Positions 8,329 to 17,408 of a DNA stretch of 64,000 nucleotides are shown here, piece after piece. Positions within the stretch are counted from its first letter, which is position 1. The number at the start of each line of letters is the position of its first letter. A program made the translations under genes and the position numbers. The stretch comes from Streptomyces parvulus (GTDB lineage Bacteria > Actinomycetota > Actinomycetes > Streptomycetales > Streptomycetaceae): contig NZ_BMRX01000009.1 of NCBI RefSeq assembly GCF_014648855.1, forward strand, positions 62,001 to 126,000. Direction: 5' to 3'. The notes under the pieces were generated by a model that did not search any database, was not told the origin of the DNA, and saw nothing but the letters and a program-made list of their open reading frames with translations.

Positions 8329-10818
8329 TCAGAGCTTCTCGACCGGCGCGTACCGCAGCAGCAGCCGCTTCGGCTTGGTGTCGCCGAAGTCGATGGTCGC
8401 CTCCGCGTTGGACCCGGTGCCCTTGACCCCCACGACCGTCCCGAGTCCGAACTGGTCGTGCGTGACGCGGTCGCCGATCGCGAGCGACACCGTCGGCTGC
8501 TCCGCGCCGGCCGCCCGGCGGGTGGCGAAGCCGGAGGCGCCCGACGCCGAGGAGCGCGAGCGGGACGACGACAGCGAGGCCGCCACCCCCGAGACCGGCG
8601 CGGAGGGCGCCGGCCCGGTCGACCCGGTCCGCTTCCACTCCAGGTGGGGAGCCGGGATCTCCTCCAGGAAGCGCGAGGGCGGGTTGTAGGAGGGCTGGCC
8701 CCACGCGCTGCGCAGCGTCGACCGGGTCAGATAGAGCCGCTCGCGGGCGCGGGTGATGCCGACGTACGCCAGCCGCCGCTCCTCCTCCAGCTCCTTGGCC
8801 TGGCCGAGGGCGCGCATGTGCGGGAAGACGCCGTCCTCCATGCCGGTGAGGAAGACGACCGGGAACTCCAGGCCCTTGGCGGTGTGCAGGGTCATGAGGG
8901 TGACGACGCCGCCGCCGTCCTCCTCGTCCGGGATCTGGTCGGAGTCCGCGACCAGCGCCACCTGCTCCAGGAAGTCGGCGAGGGTGCCGGCGTCCTCGCT
9001 CTCGGCGCGCTCCTGCTCGAACTCCAGGGCGACGGCGGCGAGTTCCTGGAGGTTCTCGATGCGGGTCTCGTCCTGGGGGTCGGTGGAGGCCTGCAACTCG
9101 GCGAGGTATCCGGTGCGTTCGAGGATGGCCTCCAGGACGGTGGCCGGCCCGGCGCCGGACTCGACGACGGTGCGCAGGTCCTCCATGAGGGTGTTGAACC
9201 GCTTGACTGCGTTGGCGGAGCGGGCCGCCATGCCGTACGCCTCGTCGACCCGCTTGAGGGCCTGGGGGAAGCTGATCTTCTCGCGCTGCGACAGGGCGTC
9301 GATCATCGCCTCGGCGCGGTCGCCGATGCCGCGCTTGGGGACGTTGAGGATCCGGCGCAGGGGCACCGAGTCCTCGGGGTTGGCCAGCACCCGCAGGTAG
9401 GCCAGGACGTCCCGGACCTCCTTGCGCTCGTAGAAGCGGACGCCGCCGACGACCTTGTAGGGCAGGCCGGTGCGGATGAAGACCTCTTCGAAGACACGGG
9501 ACTGCGCGTTGGTGCGGTAGAAGACGGCGACGTCGCCGGCCTTGGCCTCGCCCGCGTCCGTGAGGCGGTCTATCTCGTCGGCGACGAACTGGGCCTCGTC
9601 GTGCTCGGTGTCGGCGACGTACCCGGTGATCTGCGCGCCGGCGCCCTGGTTGGTCCACAGGTTCTTCGGGCGGCGGGACTCATTGCGCTCGATGACCGCG
9701 TTGGCGGCGGTGAGGATGGTCTGGGTGGAGCGGTAGTTCTGCTCCAGGAGGATCGTCGTGGCGTCCGGGTAGTCCTCCTCGAACTGGAGGATGTTGCGGA
9801 TGGTGGCGCCGCGGAAGGCGTAGATCGACTGGTCGGCGTCGCCCACCACGCACAGCTCGGCGGGCGGGACCTCGGCCTCGGGCGGCACGTCGACGGGGTG
9901 CTCAAAGGCGCCGCCCACCAGCTCGCGCACCAGGGCGTACTGGGCGTGGTTGGTGTCCTGGTACTCGTCGACCAGGACGTGCCGGAAGCGGCGGCGGTAG
10001 TGCTCGGCGACGTCCGGGAAGGCGCGGAGCAGGTTGACCGTCGTCATGATCAGGTCGTCGAAGTCGAGGGCGTTGGCCTCGCGCAGCCGCGACTGGTAGA
10101 GCGCGTAGGCCTGGGCCAGGGTCTTCTCGAAACCGTCGGCCGCCTGCGCGGCGAAGTCCTCCTCGTCGATCAGCTCGTTCTTCAGGTTGCTGATCTTGGC
10201 GCTGAAGGACTTGGGCGGGAAGCGCTTGGGGTCCAGGTCGAGGTCGCGGCAGACCAGCGCCATGAGCCGCTTGGAGTCGGCGGCGTCGTAGATCGAGAAG
10301 GAGGACGTGAAGCCCAGCCTCTTCGACTCGCGGCGCAGGATGCGGACGCAGGCGCTGTGGAAGGTCATGACCCACATCGCGTTGGCGCGCGGGCCGACGA
10401 GCTGCTCGACGCGCTCCTTCATCTCGCCCGCGGCCTTGTTGGTGAAGGTGATCGCGAGGATCTGGCCCGGGTGGACACCGCGCTCGGCCAGCAGGTGGGC
10501 GATGCGGTGGGTGAGCACACGGGTCTTGCCGGAACCGGCGCCGGCCACGATGAGCAGCGGGGAGCCGGAGTGGACCACGGCGGCGCGCTGGTTGTCGTTC
10601 AGCCCGTCCAGGAGGGCGGCCGGGTCCAGGGCGGGGCGCGGGGCGCCGTCCCGGTAGTACCGGTCGCGCTCCGGGGGCGCGTCGAACTTCCCGCCGAACA
10701 GGTCGTGCGGGACCGGCTCCGGTCCGTGACCGTCCTCGGGCGGCGGCGGGGGTTCCTCCTCGTGACCCCGGGGGGTCTGGAGGCTCGCCAGGAAGCTGTC
10801 GTCAAAGAGGCTGCTCAT
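8329..10818 (-). CDS. pcrA: ATP-dependent 3'-5' DNA helicase PcrA/UvrD
   Basis: 829 residues, full length for actinobacterial PcrA. After an acidic, Pro-rich N-terminal extension of about 60 residues comes the SF1 helicase core: Walker A AGAGSGKTRVL (about residue 93), FTNKAAGEM, DEYQDTN (Walker B), GDADQSIYAFRGA, QNYRSTQ, and the late motifs TLHTAKGLEF and VGITRARERLY. The C-terminus ends in a Tudor-like domain (GDRVTHDQFGLGTVVGVKG), the RNA-polymerase-binding element of PcrA. It unwinds DNA in repair and removes stalled transcription complexes. The gene is divergent from the riboswitch-controlled NlpC/P60 gene. Confidence 0.97.
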   Translation of the reverse strand: MSSLFDDSFLASLQTPRGHEEEPPPPPEDGHGPEPVPHDLFGGKFDAPPERDRYYRDGAPRPALDPAALLDGLNDNQRAAVVHSGSPLLIVAGAGSGKTRVLTHRIAHLLAERGVHPGQILAITFTNKAAGEMKERVEQLVGPRANAMWVMTFHSACVRILRRESKRLGFTSSFSIYDAADSKRLMALVCRDLDLDPKRFPPKSFSAKISNLKNELIDEEDFAAQAADGFEKTLAQAYALYQSRLREANALDFDDLIMTTVNLLRAFPDVAEHYRRRFRHVLVDEYQDTNHAQYALVRELVGGAFEHPVDVPPEAEVPPAELCVVGDADQSIYAFRGATIRNILQFEEDYPDATTILLEQNYRSTQTILTAANAVIERNESRRPKNLWTNQGAGAQITGYVADTEHDEAQFVADEIDRLTDAGEAKAGDVAVFYRTNAQSRVFEEVFIRTGLPYKVVGGVRFYERKEVRDVLAYLRVLANPEDSVPLRRILNVPKRGIGDRAEAMIDALSQREKISFPQALKRVDEAYGMAARSANAVKRFNTLMEDLRTVVESGAGPATVLEAILERTGYLAELQASTDPQDETRIENLQELAAVALEFEQERAESEDAGTLADFLEQVALVADSDQIPDEEDGGGVVTLMTLHTAKGLEFPVVFLTGMEDGVFPHMRALGQAKELEEERRLAYVGITRARERLYLTRSTLRSAWGQPSYNPPSRFLEEIPAPHLEWKRTGSTGPAPSAPVSGVAASLSSSRSRSSASGASGFATRRAAGAEQPTVSLAIGDRVTHDQFGLGTVVGVKGTGSNAEATIDFGDTKPKRLLLRYAPVEKL

Positions 10819-11051
10819 CGCTCTCCGAGTCTAGGGCGCCCCACCGACAACCCGGTGCCACCCCGGAAAATGTCCGGGACACCTCACACCGGTACACCCT
10901 GCGACCTGCCGGGACACGAAGAGTGACGTCCGTCGCCAAGGTCACGAAAATGTATCGGGCATATCACCCACCAACCTTCACAGCGGCCACACGAGTTGGC
11001 TACCGTGCGAGCAGGCCGAACGACCCCCTCCGGCGAACCTCGCCGGGCCGC
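10819..11051. promoter_or_regulatory. Divergent promoter region of pcrA and the riboswitch transcript
   Basis: Gene-free DNA, part of the 414-bp gap between pcrA and the NlpC/P60 gene. The stretch 10945-10985 is markedly AT-rich for this genome (AAAATGTATCGGGCATATC) and is the likely promoter area for the riboswitch transcript. I cannot assign exact -35 and -10 boxes with confidence. Confidence 0.45.
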
Positions 11052-11212
11052 GCGGCCTCCGCCGAGTCCGACGTGCCCGCGGGGCACCCGGAGCCGGGGA
11101 CCCAACCGAGAACCTGGGGTGAATCGGCCGTACCGCCTCCCGCGAGGACGGTCCCGCCGTAGGGCAACCCTTCCGTGCCGCCCGAACCCGACAGCTAACC
11201 CGGTAGGCGGAG
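11052..11212 (+). ncRNA. Cyclic di-AMP riboswitch (ydaO-yuaA class)
   Basis: The leader of the NlpC/P60 gene carries the diagnostic conserved blocks in order: GAGCCGGGGACCCAA (about 11091-11105), CTGGGGTGAATCGG (about 11114-11127), GTAGGGCAACCC (about 11159-11170), and the 3' block CCGAACCCGACAGCTAACC followed by GGTAGGCGG. The start of P1 (CCTCCGCC near 11057) can pair with the terminal GGCGG. In actinobacteria this class binds c-di-AMP and switches off expression of cell-wall hydrolases. The aptamer ends about 20 nt before the start codon, leaving the Shine-Dalgarno sequence just outside it. Confidence 0.92.
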
Positions 11213-11232
11213 CACTTGGAAGGAGCGCCTCC

Positions 11233-12429
11233 TTGGCGTCGCACCGCAAGTCGCGCCCCACCGGACCACGCGTCGCCGGCATCCGGACCCCGGCCCTCGC
11301 CACGGCCGCCCTCACCTCCGTCGCGCTGCTCTCCCAGACGGCGAACGCCACGCCCTCGGACGACGACCGGCCGAGCCTGGAAGAGGTCGAGAAGAAGGTC
11401 GACGACCTGTACCGCCAGGCGGGCTCGGCGACCGAGAAGTACAACGCGGCCAAGGAGAAGACCGCCAAGCAGCGCAAGAAGGCCGACGCCCTCCTCGACG
11501 ACGTCGCCCGGCGCACCCAGCGGCTCAACGACGCGCGCGAGGAGCTGGGTTCCTTCGCGTCGGCCCAGTACCGCTCGGGCACGGCGGTCCCGGAGACGGC
11601 GACCTTCCTGCTCGCGGACTCACCGCAGGACTACTTCGACCAGAACCAGCTGATGGGGCGGCTCACCGGCCGGCAGAAGACCGCCGTCGACGACTACGTC
11701 ACGCAGCAGTCCGAGACGATGGAGAAGCGCCGGGAGGCCACCGAGAGCCTGGAGACGCTCACCGACTCGCAGAACGACCTGAAGACGGCCAAGTCCACCG
11801 TCCAGAAGAAGCTCGCCACCGCGCGCGAGCTGCTGTCGAAGCTGACCGCCGAGGAGAAGGCCCGGCTCGCGGCGATCGAGAAGAAGAAGCAGGAGGAGGC
11901 CGCCCGCAAGGCCGCGGAGCTGGCCGAGCAGCAGGCCCGGCAGCAGGCCGAGGAGCGGGAGCGGCGGGAGGAGGCCGCGCGGCAGGAGAGCGGCGGAGGC
12001 ACCTCCTCCGGCTCCTCGGAGTCCGGCGGCGACGGCTCGTCGGGCTCCTCGGCGCCTGACCCCTCGTACGGGACCAAGGCCGACAAGGCGCTCGCCTTCG
12101 CCCGCGCCCAGATCGGCAAGCCGTACGTCTGGGGCGCCACCGGCCCCGGCTCCTACGACTGCTCGGGCCTCACCCAGGCCGCCTGGAAGGCCGCGGGGGT
12201 GAGCCTGCCGCGCGTCACCTACGACCAGGTCAACGCCGGCACGACCGTCCCCGTCTCCCAGGCACAACCCGGTGACCTGGTCTTCTTCTACGACGACCTC
12301 AGCCACGTCGGCCTCTACATCGGCAACGGCATGATGATCCACGCCCCGAAGCCGGGCGCGTACGTGCGCGAGGAGTCGATCTACTACGACGGCGAGTCCT
12401 CGATCCACAGCGTGGTGCGCCCGGCCTGA
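11233..12429 (+). CDS. Secreted NlpC/P60 peptidoglycan hydrolase, riboswitch controlled
   Basis: 398 residues. The start is a TTG at 11233, seven bases after AGGAG; the resulting N-terminus (basic, then TPALATAALTSVALLSQTANA) is a good signal peptide. Residues about 45-255 are coiled coil (LEEVEKKVDDLYRQAG and long EKA-rich helices), followed by a Ser/Gly linker. The C-terminal NlpC/P60 domain (about 285-398) keeps the catalytic Cys in YDCSGLTQ, the His in LSHVGLYIG and a third polar residue in MIHAPKPG. Such enzymes cut D-Glu-diaminopimelate bonds. The layout matches RipA-like septal hydrolases. The c-di-AMP riboswitch upstream ties expression to turgor and wall state. Confidence 0.93.
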   Translation: MASHRKSRPTGPRVAGIRTPALATAALTSVALLSQTANATPSDDDRPSLEEVEKKVDDLYRQAGSATEKYNAAKEKTAKQRKKADALLDDVARRTQRLNDAREELGSFASAQYRSGTAVPETATFLLADSPQDYFDQNQLMGRLTGRQKTAVDDYVTQQSETMEKRREATESLETLTDSQNDLKTAKSTVQKKLATARELLSKLTAEEKARLAAIEKKKQEEAARKAAELAEQQARQQAEERERREEAARQESGGGTSSGSSESGGDGSSGSSAPDPSYGTKADKALAFARAQIGKPYVWGATGPGSYDCSGLTQAAWKAAGVSLPRVTYDQVNAGTTVPVSQAQPGDLVFFYDDLSHVGLYIGNGMMIHAPKPGAYVREESIYYDGESSIHSVVRPA

Positions 12430-12456
12430 CCGGCGCGGCTCTCTAGCATCGGGGAC

Positions 12457-13461
12457 ATGTCCGGCACATCCCCCTCCCCCCTGCGCGCCTGGTGGGCGCA
12501 GCGTCCACCGGCGGCCGGGGCCGCGGTCATGGCGACCGGCATCCTGTCGGTCGCCCTGCACCTGACGGGGCACGAGGTCCTGTCCCGCGTGGCCCTCGTC
12601 CTGGCCTGCGCCGCCTGGGTCACCCTGGCGGCGAACTTCGCCCATCTGCTGCTGGTCGAGCGCGCGCAGTGGCTGACGCGGGCGGTGACGCCGGGGGCGC
12701 TCACCGCCGTCGCCGCGACCACCGTGGTCGGCACCCGGTTCTCGCTGCTCGGCTGGACGACCCTGGCGGCGGCGCTGCTGGCGCTGGGGGCGCTGCTGTG
12801 GCCGGGGCTGCTGGTCCTGGTCGTGCGGCACTGGGGGCGCGGGATGCCGGGGGCGGTGTTCCTGGGGTGCGTGGCGACGGAGGGGCTGGCGGTGCTCGGG
12901 GCCACGCTGTCCGCGGCCACGTCGACGCCCTGGCTGGCGCACGCGGCCCTGGTGCCGTTCTGGCTGGGGATCGTGCTCTACCTGCTCGCGCTGTTCCGCT
13001 TCGACCTGCGGCAGGTCGCCCTGGGCTCCGGTGACCACTGGGTGGCGGGCGGGGCGCTCGCCATCTCGGCCCTGGCCGGCGCCAAGCTGATCGCGGCGGC
13101 CGGGACGGGCATGTACCTGTGGAACTCGGACGACAGCGCCGTGCTGCACGACGTGACCGTCCTCCTGCTGACCCTCGATCTCGCCTGGTACGTCGTCCTG
13201 CTCGTCGCCGAGTTCGTCTGGCCGCGGGTCCGCTACGACGTGCGGCGCTGGTCGACGGTCTTCCCGCTCGGCATGACGGCGGCGGCGACGCTGTCGGTGG
13301 CCGCCGCCGTGGACGTGGGGTGGCTGGACGCGCCGGGCCGGGTCCTGATGTGGATCGCGGTGGCCGGGTGGCTGGCGGTCGCGGCGGGGGCGGTCCTCCA
13401 GGCCCGGGCCGGGCTGCGCTCGGCGGGGGCCTCGGGGGTCAGGTCCACAGCACCGCGATGA
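12457..13461 (+). CDS. TDT-family (tellurite resistance/C4-dicarboxylate) transporter
   Basis: 334 residues with about ten hydrophobic helices and no signal peptide. The opening WWAQRPPAAGAAVMATGILSV resembles the first helix of the TDT family (TehA, Mae1, SLAC1-like channels), which move monocarboxylate, dicarboxylate or anions through the inner membrane. ATG at 12457, 27 bp after the NlpC/P60 stop, so it may be read through from the riboswitch-controlled transcript. Its last 23 bp overlap the 3' end of the convergent small membrane-protein gene. Substrate cannot be told from sequence. Confidence 0.8.
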   Translation: MSGTSPSPLRAWWAQRPPAAGAAVMATGILSVALHLTGHEVLSRVALVLACAAWVTLAANFAHLLLVERAQWLTRAVTPGALTAVAATTVVGTRFSLLGWTTLAAALLALGALLWPGLLVLVVRHWGRGMPGAVFLGCVATEGLAVLGATLSAATSTPWLAHAALVPFWLGIVLYLLALFRFDLRQVALGSGDHWVAGGALAISALAGAKLIAAAGTGMYLWNSDDSAVLHDVTVLLLTLDLAWYVVLLVAEFVWPRVRYDVRRWSTVFPLGMTAAATLSVAAAVDVGWLDAPGRVLMWIAVAGWLAVAAGAVLQARAGLRSAGASGVRSTAPR

Positions 13462-13792
13462 AGACGTTCGCGACGGTCAGCAGACCCACGAGGCCGAACA
13501 GCGGCTTGTCCACCTTCTCGTCGTCGCGCTTCACGTAGACGAGGCCGAGGATCACGATCAGCAGGGCGAGCTTCACGCCGATCTTGACGTTGTCCACGGA
13601 CTGGTCGTCGGCCTGGTTGAGGCCGACCAGGGCGACACCGGTGACCAGCATCGTCAGCGCGCCGTGCAGCATCGCGGGGGTGTAGCGGGCCGTGCCGCGG
13701 CCCATCGCCTTCATCTGGGTGAGGAAGCCCCCGAGGAGCGCGGCGATGCCGATGATGTGCAGGCCGACGAAGAGGTGGATGAGTACGTCCAT
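13439..13792 (-). CDS. Small integral membrane protein (four helices)
   Basis: 117 residues, nearly all hydrophobic, with helices around residues 3-25, 42-60, 72-88 and 97-115. Short charged loops include KRDDEKVDKP. I chose the ATG at 13792 (MDVLIHLFVGLHIIG) because the longer reading frame upstream is not hydrophobic and looks non-coding. It overlaps the TDT transporter gene tail to tail by 23 bp. No family function can be assigned. Confidence 0.75.
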   Translation of the reverse strand: MDVLIHLFVGLHIIGIAALLGGFLTQMKAMGRGTARYTPAMLHGALTMLVTGVALVGLNQADDQSVDNVKIGVKLALLIVILGLVYVKRDDEKVDKPLFGLVGLLTVANVFIAVLWT

Positions 13793-14120
13793 GGGTTCGG
13801 AGCCTAATGAGCGGCCGGACACGCTCCGACACCGGCCCGGCCGCACCCGAGCGGCCCGGCGCATATATGCGTCCCATAACAGCTCCGGTCCCCCACCCGC
13901 CCCCGATCGGGCAGCTCGGTCATCACCCCGCGTGAAGACGACGGCCGCCGGGCGGGCGCGCGGTCACATGCGGGCCCGGGCCGATCCGGTACCGCCACTT
14001 CCGCTCATCCCGTCACCGGACCGTTATCGACGCGCCTAGCGTCCTGGCCCAGGCACCGGTGCGGACCGGAGCCGGCCCGGCTCGTGCCGGGCCGAGTCGT
14101 GGGAAGGACGTGGATCGCAG
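13793..14120. other. 328-bp intergenic region, no riboswitch
   Basis: Divergent spacer between the small membrane protein and the second NlpC/P60 gene. It contains a perfect 12-bp palindrome CGCATATATGCG (13860-13871), strikingly AT-rich for this genome and a plausible operator. I checked for the c-di-AMP riboswitch blocks found at 11 kb and they are absent. No small gene is convincing. Confidence 0.5.
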
Positions 14121-15176
14121 GTGGGAACGCACCGCAGGCCGCGACAGCGCGCGACGGGCGCCGGGAGGGCCCGTACGGCGGCCACCATCACCCTCGCGGG
14201 CGCCGCCACCGCGACCGGCCTGGGCGGGACCGTGCACGCCGACCCGCAGCCGACCGCGGCCCAGGTCAGGACCAAGGTGGACACGCTGTACCGGCAGGCG
14301 GAGGTAGCGACCGAGAAGTACAACGGCGCCAAGGAGAAGGCGGACGCGGCCGAGGAGCGCCTGGAGGAGCTGCGGGACCAGGCCGCGCGCAAGGAGGACC
14401 GGCTGAACTCGGCCCGGGAGGCGCTCGGTTCGGTCGCGGCGGCGCAGTACCGCAGCGGCGGTCTCCCCCCGGCCGTGCAGCTCGCGCTCTCCTCCGACCC
14501 GGACCGCTATCTCGACGGCGCCGCCTTCGTCGAACGGGTGGGGAGCCGGCAGACGGCCGCCGTGGGCCGGGTGCGCAAGGAGCTGCGGGACATCGAGCGG
14601 CTGCGCGGCGCCGCCCGCGTCGAAGTGGCGTCGCTGACGTCGCGCCGGGCCGAGCTGAAACGTCACCGCGAGACCGTCACCGGCAAGCTGGAGGCGGCCC
14701 GGCGCCTGCTGTCCGGGCTGACCGCGGAGGAACGCGCCGGGCTCGGCGGGGCCCCCGCCTCCCGGGCCTCGCGCGCCGCCGCCACCGGCCCCCGGGACGG
14801 CCTGACCGCACCGGCCGAGGCCCCCAACGCCCGTGCCGCGGCGGCGGTCGCCTACGCCTACCAGAAGCTCGGCAGCCCCTACGTGTGGGGCGCGACCGGC
14901 CCGGACGCCTTCGACTGCTCGGGCCTCACCCAGGCCGCCTACCGCGCCGCCGGCGTCTCCCTCCCCCGCACCACGTACGCCCAGATCGACGCGGGCCGCC
15001 GCGTCTCCCGGTCCGAACTCGCCCCGGGCGACCTGGTCTTCTTCTACTCCGGCATCAGCCACGTCGGCATCTACGTCGGCCGGGGGCAGATGATCCACGC
15101 CCCGAACCCCTCGGCACCGGTCCGGCTCGCCCCCGTCGACCAGATGCCGTTCGCGGGGGCGGCGCGGGTGGTGTGA
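14121..15176 (+). CDS. Secreted NlpC/P60 peptidoglycan hydrolase (second paralogue)
   Basis: 351 residues from the GTG at 14121, with GGAAGGA upstream. Signal peptide (AATITLAGAATATGLGGTVHA), coiled coil from about residue 45 to 210 (VDTLYRQAEVATEKYNGAKE closely matches the paralogue at 11.2 kb), a short Ala/Pro linker, then the NlpC/P60 domain from about 235. Catalytic Cys is in FDCSGLTQA and His in SHVGIYVG. It is a clear duplicate of the upstream hydrolase, but its linker is shorter and its leader lacks the riboswitch, so the two are likely used under different conditions. Confidence 0.92.
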   Translation: MGTHRRPRQRATGAGRARTAATITLAGAATATGLGGTVHADPQPTAAQVRTKVDTLYRQAEVATEKYNGAKEKADAAEERLEELRDQAARKEDRLNSAREALGSVAAAQYRSGGLPPAVQLALSSDPDRYLDGAAFVERVGSRQTAAVGRVRKELRDIERLRGAARVEVASLTSRRAELKRHRETVTGKLEAARRLLSGLTAEERAGLGGAPASRASRAAATGPRDGLTAPAEAPNARAAAAVAYAYQKLGSPYVWGATGPDAFDCSGLTQAAYRAAGVSLPRTTYAQIDAGRRVSRSELAPGDLVFFYSGISHVGIYVGRGQMIHAPNPSAPVRLAPVDQMPFAGAARVV

Positions 15177-15192
15177 CGCGGGCGGGTGCCCG

Positions 15193-15939
15193 TCAGACCA
15201 GGCGCCGTGCCGTCGCCCACCGGGTCAGCTCGTGGCGGTTGGACAGCTGGAGCTTGCGCAGGACCGCGGAGACGTGGGACTCGACCGTCTTCACCGAGAT
15301 GTAGAGCTGCTTGGCGATCTCCTTGTACGCGTAGCCCCGGGCGATCAGGCGCAGCACCTCGCGCTCGCGCTGGGTGAGGCGGTCCAGGTCCTCGTCGACC
15401 GGCGGGGCGTCGGTCGAGGCGAATGCGTCCAGCACGAACCCGGCCAGGCGCGGGGAGAACACCGCGTCGCCCTCCTGCACGCGGAAGACCGAGTCCACCA
15501 GGTCGGTGCCGGTGATCGTCTTGGTCACGTAGCCCCGGGCGCCGCCGCGGATCACGCCGATCACGTCCTCGGCCGCGTCCGAGACGGACAGGGCGAGGAA
15601 GCGGACGGGGCGCTCGGCGTCGCTCATCAGGGGGGCGCAGCGGCGCAGCACCTCGACCCCGCCGCCGCCCGGGAGGTGGACGTCGAGCAGCACGACCTCG
15701 GGGCGGGTGGCGGTGATGACCGTGACCGCCTGGTCGACGTCGGCGGCCTCGCCGACGACCTCGACGCCGGTCTGCGCGGTCTGGCCGATCTCGGCCTGGA
15801 CGCCGGTGCGGAACATGCGGTGGTCGTCGACGAGCACCACACGCACGCGCCGCTCCCCCGCGGTGCCGCCGGCCGGCCGCGCGGGCTCGGCCGCCTCGTC
15901 CGCTCCCGCCGTTCCGTTCCCCTCGGTCGGGTCGCTCAT
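15193..15939 (-). CDS. LuxR/NarL-family response regulator
   Basis: 248 residues. An N-terminal acidic/Pro tail of about 30 residues precedes the receiver domain, with acidic pocket VLVDDH, phospho-acceptor Asp in LLDVHLPG (near residue 84) and the Lys of GYVTKTI. The C-terminal HTH (LTQREREVLRLIARG to VKTVESHVSAVLRKL) is LuxR type. The ATG at 15939 overlaps the kinase stop by 4 nt (ATGA), so the two are translationally coupled. With the PspC kinase it forms a LiaRS-like envelope-stress system; the probable target is the divergent PspC/LiaF-like operon. Confidence 0.93.
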   Translation of the reverse strand: MSDPTEGNGTAGADEAAEPARPAGGTAGERRVRVVLVDDHRMFRTGVQAEIGQTAQTGVEVVGEAADVDQAVTVITATRPEVVLLDVHLPGGGGVEVLRRCAPLMSDAERPVRFLALSVSDAAEDVIGVIRGGARGYVTKTITGTDLVDSVFRVQEGDAVFSPRLAGFVLDAFASTDAPPVDEDLDRLTQREREVLRLIARGYAYKEIAKQLYISVKTVESHVSAVLRKLQLSNRHELTRWATARRLV

Positions 15940-17228
15940 GACGTCTTCTCCGCCCTCTCCATCTCCAGTTCGACCTCGGTGCCGCCGTCGGGCACCGCGC
16001 GCAGCCGCGCCGTGCCCCCGTTGCGCTCCATGCGGCCGATGATCGATTCTCTGACGCCCATGCGGTCCGCGGGTATCGAGTCGAGGTCGAAGCCGGGGCC
16101 GCGGTCCCGGACGGACACGAAGACCGTCCTGCCCTCGACTTCGGCGAAGACCTGTACGGCGCCGCCCTCGCCACCGTACTTGGCCGCGTTCACCATCGCC
16201 TCGCGCGCGGCCTGCATCTGTGCCCCGATCCCGTCGTCGAGCGGGCAGTCGCCCACGACCACGACCTCGATGGGGACGCCGTGCTTGTCCTCGACCTCGG
16301 CGGCGTTGCGCTTGACGGCCTCGGCGAGGGTGGTGGGCTCGTCGTCCTCGTCCTTCCCGTTGCCCTCCGGCCGGTAGAGCCAGGAGCGCAGGTCGCGCTC
16401 CTGGGCGCGGGCGAGGCGGCGCACCTCGCCCGCGTTCTCCGCGTTGCGCTGGATCAGGGTCAGGGTGTGCAGCACCGAGTCGTGGACGTGGGCGGCGACC
16501 TCGGCGCGCTCCTGGGCGCGGATGCGCATCAGCCGCTCCTCGGAGAGGTCCTGCGTCATCCGCACCAGGTAGGGGCCGGCGAGCAGCGTGATGCCGACGA
16601 GGACGGCGAGGGCGGCCTGGAGGACGGAGCCGAGGTGGGCGGCGGAGCCCTGGAGGACGAAGACGCCGGTGACGCCCGCCGTCACGAGCAGGACGCCGCC
16701 CACCGAGCGCAGCAGGGTGACGGTGCGCCGGTGGCGTCCCACCTCGGCCCAGCGGGCCCGGCGCGCGTTGTCCGCCTGGCGCCAGACCAGCGCGACGCCG
16801 GCGCCGACGAGCACGGTCGGCCAGAGGTAGACCCGGGCTCCGCCGCCGAGGTCGACGTTGCCCACGAAGACCAGGGCGACGACGACCATGAGGAGCAGGG
16901 CGACGATCTGGCCCTTGTCCGGCTTGCGGGCGATCAGTCTGCGGCGGCCGTCGGGAGAGGTCTCGGAGGTGACGAGGGACGGGGGCTTCTGGGCGTCGAC
17001 GCCGCCGACGCCCAGCGGCACGAAGAACCAGAAGGCCGCGTAGAGCAGCGCGCCCAGGCCGTCGGCCATGAACAGCCCGACGAAGACGAAGCGCACCCAG
17101 ATGACCGGCAGCCCGAGATGACCGGCCAGCCCCCGCGCCACGCCCCCGAGCCAGCGTCCGTCGCTGCTGCGGTAGAGCTTGCGCGGCGGCCGCGGTTCGA
17201 CGAGGGGCGCGCTTGCGGCTTCCGGCAT
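15936..17228 (-). CDS. PspC-domain sensor histidine kinase (LiaS-like)
   Basis: 430 residues. A PspC domain (about 15-75, RKLYRSSDGRWLGGVARGLAGHLGL) is fused to several membrane helices, then a HisKA_3-type dimerisation segment with the phospho-acceptor in HVHDSVLHTL (near residue 247), and an HATPase_c domain with N box AAREAMVNAAKYGG and G box DRGPGF. PspC parts sense membrane stress and bind partner proteins. An in-frame GTG at 17243 is an alternative start; neither has a clear ribosome site. Coupled to the regulator gene by a 4-nt overlap; divergent from the other PspC gene. Confidence 0.92.
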   Translation of the reverse strand: MPEAASAPLVEPRPPRKLYRSSDGRWLGGVARGLAGHLGLPVIWVRFVFVGLFMADGLGALLYAAFWFFVPLGVGGVDAQKPPSLVTSETSPDGRRRLIARKPDKGQIVALLLMVVVALVFVGNVDLGGGARVYLWPTVLVGAGVALVWRQADNARRARWAEVGRHRRTVTLLRSVGGVLLVTAGVTGVFVLQGSAAHLGSVLQAALAVLVGITLLAGPYLVRMTQDLSEERLMRIRAQERAEVAAHVHDSVLHTLTLIQRNAENAGEVRRLARAQERDLRSWLYRPEGNGKDEDDEPTTLAEAVKRNAAEVEDKHGVPIEVVVVGDCPLDDGIGAQMQAAREAMVNAAKYGGEGGAVQVFAEVEGRTVFVSVRDRGPGFDLDSIPADRMGVRESIIGRMERNGGTARLRAVPDGGTEVELEMERAEKTS

Positions 17229-17408
17229 GACACCGATGGTCACACGGGGGCGGGACGGGGAGCATCAGGGTCGGCCCCGGATACTCCCCTGATCTTCGGT
17301 CCCCGGGCGGCTCGAACGCTCCCCGGGCGCCGGGTCGGGGCCGATATCAGGGTCCGACCAGGGTCGTACCGGCTGCCGTCCGGCCACCGCGCCCGTCACC
17401 ATGGACCC

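Noticed and set aside
8458..10926. 822-codon plus-strand frame opposite pcrA
   Set aside because: Shadow of pcrA; Gly/Val/Asp-rich antisense product with no motif.
13865..14120. Possible second c-di-AMP riboswitch before the NlpC/P60 paralogue
   Set aside because: None of the conserved blocks (GGGGACCCAA, GGGGTGAA, GACAGCTAACC) is present.
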